A DNA stretch of 24,797 nucleotides, taken from Candidatus Omnitrophota bacterium. Lineage in GTDB: Bacteria > Omnitrophota > JACPQZ01. The notes under the pieces were generated by a model. It had not been told where the DNA came from. It worked only from the letters and a program-made list of their open reading frames with translations, and did no database searches. Positions within the stretch are counted from its first letter, which is position 1, and every line of letters begins with the position of its first letter. Of this stretch, positions 17,080 through 23,003 are shown piece after piece. The DNA lies in the NCBI GenBank assembly GCA_016190205.1, contig JACPQZ010000028.1, forward strand, positions 1-24,797. Reading direction: 5' to 3'. The translations under genes were made by a program, and so were the position numbers.

Positions 17080-18789
17080 ATGGCTAAGACGCGCATTATT
17101 GACTTCCTGCTCGAGGAAAAGATCTTAAGCCCCGAGCAGCTTGAGGCGGCCCAGGGCGAGGAGAAGCTCACGGGGGTTTCCCTCACGCAGATCCTGGTGG
17201 CCAAGGGCTGGGTGTCTGCGGAGCAGCTTGCCCAGGCGGTGGCCAAGAAGCTCAAGCTCTCGTTTCTAAAGTTGAGCGAAATAGAGCTTGATCCCCAGGT
17301 GGTGCGGCTTATTCCGGAGGATGTCTCCCGCCGCTTCAAGGTCGTGGCCGTGAAGATGGAGGGGGACGATCTCCACGTGGCCTTTTCCAATCCCCTCAAC
17401 CTGCCGGCCGTGGATGAGCTTAAGCTTTTGACCGGATGCCCTGTGAGGCAGGTAGTCGCGACCGAGAAGGAGATCGAGCAGGCGATCGCAAAGTACTTCC
17501 GCGTTCAGGAGACGAGCAAGCAGGCCATCATTGATCTGAGGATGCAGAGGGCCAAGGAAAAGAAAGAGGCCGAGGAGGAGCCCCGGACGCCGGGGGACGC
17601 GGTGAGCACGGTGGAGGAAACGCCGGTCGTACGCCTCGTCAACCAGATCGTGCATGGCGCCATCAACGCCTCGGCGAGCGACATCCATCTCGAGCCGCAG
17701 GAGCCGGAGATGGTCGTACGTTACCGCGTGGACGGCATCCTCCACGACGTCATGCACATCCCGCATCACGTCGAGCAGGGGGTCGTCTCGCGCATCAAGA
17801 TCCTGTCCAATATGGACATCACCGAGCGCCGCCGCTCCCAGGACGGGCATATCTCGATCAGCCGCGATGGAAAGGACTATGATATCCGCGTCTCGACACT
17901 TTTAGCGATCGGCGGGGAAAAGATCGTCATGCGCATCCTCGACCGGGGCTCCATGCTCACCCGTCTGGATCAGTTGGGTCTCGAAGAGGATGACCGCAAG
18001 CTCATGGACACACTTATTCACAAACCCTATGGGATGATTTTGGTCACGGGGCCTACGGGAAGCGGAAAGACCACCACCCTAAACGCCGTCTTAAGCCAGC
18101 TGGATTCCATTCGTTCTAATATTATTACCGTTGAAGACCCTGTCGAATACCGCGTGCAGCGGGTCACCCAGGTGCAGGTGGACAGCGGAGTGGACATGAC
18201 CTTTGCCAATGCCTTAAGGACTATCCTGCGGCAGGACCCGGACGTCATTATGGTGGGTGAGATCCGGGACAAGGAAACGGCGGAGATAGCGATCCAGGCG
18301 GCTTTAACAGGCCACCTCGTGTTGAGCACCCTCCATACGAATGACGCCGCGAGCGCTGTGACGCGTCTTATCGATATGGGCGTGGAACCTTTTTTGATTT
18401 CCTCGACCGTGGTCGCGGCGGTGGCACAGCGCCTGGCCCGCGCCGTCTGCCATGAGTGCAAAGAACAGCATGCACCCACTCCAGCGGAGCTTTCCTTTTT
18501 GAAGCAGGGAGGTCTCGGGGCGAGCGAGCTTAAAGATCTCAAGCTCGCGCGCGGCCGGGGTTGTGATTTCTGCTTTAAGACCGGCTTTAAGGGGCGGGCG
18601 GCGATTTATGAAATCCTTAAGGTGAGCGACACGATCCGCGGCATGATCGTGTCGGAGAAGGATGCGGCCAAGATCAAGGAGGCCGCTGTGAAGGAAGGTA
18701 TGAGGACGCTCCAGTGGAACGGCATGAGAAAAATCCTCTCTGGGACCAGCACGCCGGAGGAGATCAAAAGGGTGGTATACGTCGAATGA
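17080..18789 (+). CDS. Type IV pilus/type II secretion assembly ATPase (PilB/GspE)
   Basis: A 569-residue hexameric ATPase that drives pilin polymerisation. The N-terminal MshEN/T2SSE_N domain covers about 5-140, followed by a charged linker at about 150-175. The motor domain has Walker A GPTGSGKT (324-331), Asp box VEDPVEY, Walker B DPDVIMVGEIRD (386-397) and His box TLHTNDA. The tetracysteine zinc site (C457, C460, C495, C498) is typical of GspE and PilB and not of the retraction ATPase PilT. Some GspE/PilB N-domains bind c-di-GMP, which would fit GGDEF-like domains nearby, but the binding motif was not verified. It overlaps pilC by an ATGA. Confidence 0.95.
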   Translation: MAKTRIIDFLLEEKILSPEQLEAAQGEEKLTGVSLTQILVAKGWVSAEQLAQAVAKKLKLSFLKLSEIELDPQVVRLIPEDVSRRFKVVAVKMEGDDLHVAFSNPLNLPAVDELKLLTGCPVRQVVATEKEIEQAIAKYFRVQETSKQAIIDLRMQRAKEKKEAEEEPRTPGDAVSTVEETPVVRLVNQIVHGAINASASDIHLEPQEPEMVVRYRVDGILHDVMHIPHHVEQGVVSRIKILSNMDITERRRSQDGHISISRDGKDYDIRVSTLLAIGGEKIVMRILDRGSMLTRLDQLGLEEDDRKLMDTLIHKPYGMILVTGPTGSGKTTTLNAVLSQLDSIRSNIITVEDPVEYRVQRVTQVQVDSGVDMTFANALRTILRQDPDVIMVGEIRDKETAEIAIQAALTGHLVLSTLHTNDAASAVTRLIDMGVEPFLISSTVVAAVAQRLARAVCHECKEQHAPTPAELSFLKQGGLGASELKDLKLARGRGCDFCFKTGFKGRAAIYEILKVSDTIRGMIVSEKDAAKIKEAAVKEGMRTLQWNGMRKILSGTSTPEEIKRVVYVE

Positions 18790-19838
18790 ACGGGATTCGG
18801 GTAAAACTAGCGGACGTACAGCTTTTTACGGAGAGGCTGGGCACCCTGCTCCACGCGGGGATCCCGCTCATACGAAGCCTTACCACGCTAGGGAACCAAA
18901 CAGAGAACGAGGCGCTCAAGAAGGTCCTGGCCGGCATTCGCAGGGAAGTGGAGGGCGGGGGGTCTTTTTCGGAGGCGCTGGCCCGGTACCCGGGTGTTTT
19001 CAACGATTACTACGTGCACCTCATACGCACGGGTGAGGCGGGGGGAATTATGGAGGGGGTGTTAGGACAGCTCGCTCGCTCCCTTGAGAAGGAAATCCAT
19101 CTGCGGGAGAGCGTGCTGAAGGCCTTCACGTACCCCGTGATCGTTCTTGTCATAGCCTGTTTGGCCGTAACCTTCCTCATGATTTTCATTGTCCCTGTGT
19201 TTGCAAAGACTTATGATATGATGCATGTTACACTTCCACTGCCCACCTTGATCCTGGTCGGGTTGAGCCGGTGGATGATCAGGTTTGGCTGGTCCCTTCC
19301 CATCATTATTTCGGGCCTCATATGGGGCTATAAGAGGTTCGGGGGCGTGCACTGGGGGAAGGTGGCGCTAGACAGGTTTAAGCTTCGGGCGCCCCTTTTC
19401 GGAGACCTTAACCGCAAGGTGGCGGTTTCGCGTTTTGTGCGGACATTGGGATCTCTTATCACTAGTGGGGTAAATATGATAGAATCTCTGCGGGTTACGC
19501 GCGAGGTTTCGGGTAATGTGGTCATATCTGCGATCGTAGCGCAGGTGGAGGCGGCTGTGAGCCAGGGAGAGCGTGTGGTTGGGCCACTCAAGAAGGCTGA
19601 CCTCTTTCCACCCATGGTGACGGAAATGTTTGCCGCCGGCGAGGAGGCAGGGGCATTGGATGAGATGCTTGGCAAGGCCGCCGATTTTCTGGACCGGGAC
19701 GTAGATCAGACTGTCGGAAGATTGGTGTCGCTTTTGGAGCCGCTCCTGACCCTTTTATTGGCCTGTCTCATCGGTTTTATCGCCATGGCGATCTATCTGC
19801 CCATGTTCGATCTCATTCGCGAGGTGGCAGTGAAATGA
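18786..19838 (+). CDS. Pilus/secretion inner-membrane platform protein (PilC/GspF)
   Basis: A 350-residue polytopic protein that couples PilB motion to pilin insertion. It has two T2SSF repeats: the first starts at FTERLGTLLHAGIPL and the second at FVRTLGSLITSGVNM, each ending in membrane helices (about 113-134 and 318-342), with a further helix near 165-180. The start at 18786 overlaps the pilB stop (ATGA); an open frame further upstream lies inside pilB and is not used. The stop overlaps an ATG at 19835 in the next gene. Confidence 0.95.
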   Translation: MNGIRVKLADVQLFTERLGTLLHAGIPLIRSLTTLGNQTENEALKKVLAGIRREVEGGGSFSEALARYPGVFNDYYVHLIRTGEAGGIMEGVLGQLARSLEKEIHLRESVLKAFTYPVIVLVIACLAVTFLMIFIVPVFAKTYDMMHVTLPLPTLILVGLSRWMIRFGWSLPIIISGLIWGYKRFGGVHWGKVALDRFKLRAPLFGDLNRKVAVSRFVRTLGSLITSGVNMIESLRVTREVSGNVVISAIVAQVEAAVSQGERVVGPLKKADLFPPMVTEMFAAGEEAGALDEMLGKAADFLDRDVDQTVGRLVSLLEPLLTLLLACLIGFIAMAIYLPMFDLIREVAVK

Positions 19839-19861
19839 TCAAATCCGGCAAAGGAGAGTCC

Positions 19862-20215
19862 ATGCGGGATAAGCAAGGGTTTACCCTCATCGAGATCCTT
19901 TTCGTGGTCGTTATTATCGGGATATTGGCGGCGGTGGTGATCCCCAGGCTTACAGAGACGCGCTCCACGGCCAATGAAAACGCCTGTGACGCCAACCTCG
20001 CCAACATCAATACCCAGATCGAGCGCTATTATTTCAATACGGGTAGCTGGCCTGCCTCAAACCTCGCCGAGATGATCCCGACCACGACGTACGATTATTT
20101 CCCCAGCGGCCTCCCCACCTGTCCGGTCACGACGAGCGAGTCTTACCGCATGAATACGACGACGCATCGTACGCATGACAACAGCTCCGTCGGAACGCAC
20201 GACCATACCCCCTAA
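19862..20215 (+). CDS. GspG/PilA-like major (pseudo)pilin
   Basis: The mature N-terminus is a classic class III signal: leader MRDKQG, cleavage before F, then FTLIEILFVVVIIGILAAVVIP. The leader is six residues, glutamate +5 is present and the 117-residue product is short. The C-terminal part has a single His-rich tail (THDHTP) that is unusual. ATG 19862 has AAGGAGAG at 19851-19858; ATG 19835 overlaps pilC but gives a nine-residue extension. The first of several pilin-like genes, with a normal leader and no heptamer, it is probably the major subunit. Confidence 0.88.
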   Translation: MRDKQGFTLIEILFVVVIIGILAAVVIPRLTETRSTANENACDANLANINTQIERYYFNTGSWPASNLAEMIPTTTYDYFPSGLPTCPVTTSESYRMNTTTHRTHDNSSVGTHDHTP

Positions 20216-20217
20216 TT

Positions 20218-20799
20218 GTGTTGGATAAGCCTAAGATTACGCGTTGCGCGTTGCGAGGTGCGGGATGCGGGGTGCGGGATGCGGATTGTGAAGGTAGCCA
20301 ATCCAAAATCCACAATTCGCAATTCGCAATTCGGAATCACTCGGCGTACACCCTGGTCGAAGTCGTATTTGTGGTGGTGATCATCGCGATCATCGCCGCC
20401 ATCGTCATCCCGCGCTCGCGGGGGAGCCTCCACACGCGTTATCTCGTCTACACCACCACCCGCCACATGGCTGCCGATTTAAGGCTCGCCCGTCGTCTCG
20501 CCATCGCTCACGGGAGCACCAATTCGAGCGGATATTCCTTCCGGATGATCGGCAGTGTTCCTTACACCGGCTGGAGGGTGCGGGATGAATCGGATGCCAG
20601 CACGGTCGGGATAGATAAAACAGTTCCCTCGGGCGTGAGCGTCTCGGGCACGCAAAGCGCGATTACCTTCAGTACGATAGGGGAAGCCAGCTATTCAGGT
20701 TCTGATTTAACCATCACGAATACGGGGACTCCCACCGTGGTGACCTACACGATCGACGTCATTCAGGCCACCGGACACGTGGCCTTCACAGAGTCTTAA
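20218..20799 (+). CDS. GspH-like pseudopilin with long heptamer-encoded leader
   Basis: 193 residues from a GTG two bases after the previous stop. The first 43 residues come mostly from two heptamer arrays, and then SAYTLVEVVFVVVIIAIIAA gives the prepilin core with E at +5 from the presumed A43/Y44 cleavage. Ala in place of Gly at -1 is tolerated by some prepilin peptidases. The mature part is a GspH/FimT-like globular domain. In-frame GTG codons inside the array could be shorter starts, but even the shortest leaves much repeat. The product should be a minor tip or core pseudopilin, usual in GspH/FimT. Confidence 0.8.
   Translation: MLDKPKITRCALRGAGCGVRDADCEGSQSKIHNSQFAIRNHSAYTLVEVVFVVVIIAIIAAIVIPRSRGSLHTRYLVYTTTRHMAADLRLARRLAIAHGSTNSSGYSFRMIGSVPYTGWRVRDESDASTVGIDKTVPSGVSVSGTQSAITFSTIGEASYSGSDLTITNTGTPTVVTYTIDVIQATGHVAFTES
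20237..20292 (+). repeat. NTGCGNN heptamer array inside a pseudopilin leader
   Basis: Consecutive units TTACGCG, TTGCGCG, TTGCGAG, GTGCGGG, ATGCGGG, GTGCGGG, ATGCGGA and TTGTGAA, all 7 bases long, begin 19 bases after the GTG of the GspH-like gene. They are read in frame as part of its leader peptide, with no stop. Confidence 0.85.
20301..20342 (+). repeat. ATTCGCA heptamer array inside the same leader
   Basis: Units ATCCAAA, ATCCACA, ATTCGCA, ATTCGCA, ATTCGGA and ATCACTC follow 7-bp spacing and run up to the prepilin core. The sequence is unrelated to the array 9 bases before it but has the same period, and it is read in frame as SKIHNSQFAIRNHS. Confidence 0.82.
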
Positions 20800-20807
20800 A
20801 GTTAGCC

Positions 20808-21227
20808 TTGAAAAAGGAAAGCGGACTCACCTTTCTGGAAATCCTGATGACGATCGTGGTGCTTACGGTCGCCCTCATCCCCATCATGCAGATCGCGCCC
20901 TTCGGCGTCAGGAACGCGCGCAACATTGAGCGGCTGACCCACTGCGTTTTTCTGGCGCAGGTTAAGGTGGATGAGATCCGCAACCGGGCTATCGATAGCT
21001 ATACGAACGGGGGCGCGGGTTACGACGAAAGCGCCACGGCCTTCAGCTCGCCTTACGCAACCTATAAATATACCGTGGCGGACAATGAGGCGGCCGACAT
21101 CAAAAACATCACGGTCACCGTTTGGTACGATGAAGATGGAGACGGCACCGTCGACAGCTACTCGGAGGCCTGGCGCGAGGATGAGGCGAGTGTCGTGCTG
21201 GATACGCGGGTTGCAGATCGTGGATAG
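20808..21227 (+). CDS. GspI/PilV-like pseudopilin
   Basis: 139 residues from a TTG start at 20808. Leader MKKESG is followed by LTFLEILMTIVVLTVALIPIM, with E at +5 and a short conventional leader with no repeat. The globular part has DEDGDGTVD near residue 106-114, a D-x-D-x-D-G pattern reminiscent of calcium-binding loops. A TCGTGGA heptamer at 21218-21224 precedes the TAG stop. It sits between GspH- and GspJ-like genes, the normal place for GspI. Confidence 0.82.
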   Translation: MKKESGLTFLEILMTIVVLTVALIPIMQIAPFGVRNARNIERLTHCVFLAQVKVDEIRNRAIDSYTNGGAGYDESATAFSSPYATYKYTVADNEAADIKNITVTVWYDEDGDGTVDSYSEAWREDEASVVLDTRVADRG

Positions 21228-21233
21228 CGTGGG

Positions 21234-21254
21234 TCGGGAAGCGGGAAGCGGGAA
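21234..21254 (+). repeat. GCGGGAA heptamer array (3 units)
   Basis: TCGGGAA, GCGGGAA, GCGGGAA lie in the short gap between the GspI- and GspJ-like genes, another family with the 7-bp period. Confidence 0.75.
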
Positions 21255-21281
21255 TCGCAAAAAAGAAACCGGTGGTTTTAT

Positions 21282-22388
21282 ATGCTAGCGACCAGCGACC
21301 AGCGACCAGCGACCGACGCAGTACGCAGTACGCAGTACGCTGTACGCTGTACGCTGTACGCTGTACGAGGCTTTTCTATCTTGGAGTCCATCCTGGTTGT
21401 AGTTTTGCTGGCGCTTATTGTGACTGCCATTTCCCCTTTCTTCGGCACGGCCTTCAGGGTTTGGCAAAGGGCGGACCGGCAGTCGGAGGTCATGGAGCGG
21501 GCCCGTTCGGGGATGGACCGCCTCTTAAAAACCATCCGGCAGGCGGGCTCGGTCTCAAGCGTCACCGGCTCGGCCGATGTCAATGGCTCCATCCAGCTTT
21601 TAGATGCCTACGGCTCCACCTTTGGCTTCCGGAGAAGCACAGGTTCAGGCGACCTGGAGTATGACCCTCCCGGTTCCCCCACCGGCACCGAGGGGAGCTA
21701 TTCCACCCTGGCCGACCGCGTGGACAGCCTCACCTTTACCTGCTACGACGTGAGTGGGACCACGACCACCACGACTGTCGCGGACATCCGCTCCATTCAT
21801 GTGGTCTTAAGCGCGTCGGACGAGGAGGATGTCGCCGGGAGCGTGCGTCTCACGGCACGGGCCACCCTGCGCAAGGATTTCGTAAGTTACGAGCTCGTCA
21901 TCAACGAAATCAATTATAATAGTACGTATTCCGGCGCGGACGAGCGGGAAAACGAGTGGATCGAAATTTATAATTATGGTTCGACTGCCGTGGACGTGAG
22001 CGGCTGGGAGATTTCGGACGATGCGCAGACGGATTCCGTTCTCGCCGCCGGGGGCACCACCATAATCCCCGCCGGTGGGTTCGCTATTATCACGGCCGAC
22101 CCCACTGATGTCTACACGAATTACAGCGTGGACGCGGGCGCCATCCGTCTGGAAGTAGATGATAACTCGATCGGGAACGGCTTAAACGACAACGGGGAGA
22201 CGATTACGCTCTTGGATGACACGGGGTCCGCGGTGGATGCCGTGACTTACAGCGATACCTGGGGCGGCGACGGGGACGGCGACACGGTGGAGCGCCGCTC
22301 CGCCACCGGCGGCTCAAGCGACGCGACCAATTGGGAGGAGTCGAGTGAGACGGGTGGGATCACCGCCGGCTCCGCCAATTCAGTGTGA
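21282..22388 (+). CDS. GspJ/PilW-like pseudopilin fused to a lamin tail domain (LTD)-like module
   Basis: 368 residues. Leader residues 1-30 are almost entirely repeat-encoded and end in Gly; cleavage G30/F31 exposes FSILESILVVVLLALIV with E35 at +5. The pseudopilin part runs to about 200 (ARSGMDRLLKTIRQAGS is typical GspJ/PilW). From about 203 an LTD-like segment begins: LVINEINYN, then NEWIEIYNYG, VDVSGWEISD, IIPAGGFAIITAD, GETITLLDDTG and AVDAVTYSD, ending TAGSANS. These are the recurring motifs of secreted bacterial LTDs. The start ATG at 21282 is two bases before an AGCGACC array. Translation of the fused frame has no stop. Confidence 0.87.
   Translation: MLATSDQRPATDAVRSTQYAVRCTLYAVRGFSILESILVVVLLALIVTAISPFFGTAFRVWQRADRQSEVMERARSGMDRLLKTIRQAGSVSSVTGSADVNGSIQLLDAYGSTFGFRRSTGSGDLEYDPPGSPTGTEGSYSTLADRVDSLTFTCYDVSGTTTTTTVADIRSIHVVLSASDEEDVAGSVRLTARATLRKDFVSYELVINEINYNSTYSGADERENEWIEIYNYGSTAVDVSGWEISDDAQTDSVLAAGGTTIIPAGGFAIITADPTDVYTNYSVDAGAIRLEVDDNSIGNGLNDNGETITLLDDTGSAVDAVTYSDTWGGDGDGDTVERRSATGGSSDATNWEESSETGGITAGSANSV
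21287..21369 (+). repeat. AGCGACC and GTACGCW heptamer arrays encoding a prepilin leader
   Basis: Four perfect AGCGACC units (21287-21314), a GACGCA junction, then GTACGCA twice, GTACGCT four times and a closing GTACGAG (21321-21369). They supply residues 3-30 of the GspJ-LTD leader. AGCGACC is the complement family of the array at 12673. Confidence 0.93.
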
Positions 22389-22398
22389 TGAAATGATT

Positions 22399-22549
22399 CG
22401 TACAGCGTACAGCGTCGTGCGTACAGCGCAACCTCGGAGCGAGCAAGATTCGTACAGCGTACAGCGCTATGCGTACTGCGTATACGCATTACGCTGTACG
22501 CAGTACGCAGTACACTTTACGCAGTACGCTGTACGCAGTACGCAGTACG
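22399..22549 (+). repeat. Dense inverted GTACGCW/TACAGCG heptamer block
   Basis: The 200-bp gap between the GspJ-LTD and PilX-like genes is nearly all heptamers. The left part (22399-22466) uses TACAGCG units, the right part (22489-22549) their complement (GTACGCA/GTACGCT), around a palindrome GCGTATACGC at 22478-22487. A 20-base direct repeat lies at 22395-22414 and 22447-22466. The transcript could fold into a long hairpin. One frame stays open here but shows no protein-like features. Confidence 0.85.
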
Positions 22550-22563
22550 AACAAGAGAGCCGC

Positions 22564-22593
22564 ATGGCTGTAAACCTGGTGAATAGACCATGA
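22564..22593 (+). other. Nine-codon ORF overlapping the PilX-like start (possible coupling peptide)
   Basis: ATG 22564, preceded by AGAGAG, reads nine codons (MAVNLVNRP) to a TGA at 22591-22593 that overlaps the ATG at 22590. It could couple translation of the next gene, whose own start lacks a good Shine-Dalgarno. It may be chance. Confidence 0.3.
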
Positions 22594-23003
22594 CGCAGTA
22601 CGCAGTACGCAGTACGCAGTACGAGCATGGTATCGCTCTTATTTTGGCGATGTTCACACTTTTATTCGTGGCCATGCTCGTGATCGCCCTCATGAACGTG
22701 GGCGGTATAGATCAGCAGATCGCGACCAACCACATCTATGACGTGCGGGCGACGTACCTTGCGGATGCGGGGATAGAAACGGCCGTGTATAATCTACGGC
22801 AAAACAGCTCCTGGTCCGGGACGGGCGGCAACGTAACGTTTCCCAGCGGCTCCACAAGTTATTACAATGTGACCGTATCGGGGGGCACGATTACCTCGAG
22901 CGGGACGGTGGGTGGATATACGAGGGAGATCGGAGCGGATTATACCTTGAGCGGTGCTTCTGCACCTTATACCGTAAGGTTGGACACATGGGTAGAGCAG
23001 TAA
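22590..23003 (+). CDS. PilX/GspK-like minor pilin with heptamer-encoded leader
   Basis: 137 residues. The leader reads MTQYAVRSTQYEHG, from a heptamer array, then IALILAMFTLLFVAMLVIALM, a typical PilX/GspK transmembrane core after the presumed G14/I15 cleavage; E+5 is absent, as is common in PilX and GspK. Residues 45-60 (DVRATYLADAGIETAVYNLR) match the PilX N-terminal helix, where an A-E/D-A pattern is usual. The mature part is far shorter than GspK, so it fits PilX-like pilin better. It ends inside the PilM-N gene start (16-base overlap). Confidence 0.75.
   Translation: MTQYAVRSTQYEHGIALILAMFTLLFVAMLVIALMNVGGIDQQIATNHIYDVRATYLADAGIETAVYNLRQNSSWSGTGGNVTFPSGSTSYYNVTVSGGTITSSGTVGGYTREIGADYTLSGASAPYTVRLDTWVEQ
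22593..22625 (+). repeat. GTACGCA heptamer array inside a pilin leader
   Basis: ACGCA, then GTACGCA three times and GTACGAG, starting three bases after the ATG. It has the same GACGCA beginning and GTACGAG end as the array at 21315-21369, so the two are likely copies of one another or were made by the same process. Confidence 0.9.

Noticed and set aside
18714-18785. PilC starting upstream inside pilB
   Set aside because: The extension is the pilB C-terminus read in another frame; ATG 18786 gives the usual ATGA overlap.
22393-22593. A 67-codon open frame across the heptamer block, overlapping the PilX-like start
   Set aside because: Its content is the translated repeat (TQYAVRS cycle), which is open in every frame by construction. 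There is no membrane segment or pilin motif.
8416-22625. Heptamer arrays as a CRISPR
   Set aside because: There are no spacers; the units are directly adjacent and 7 bp long, and no cas genes are present.
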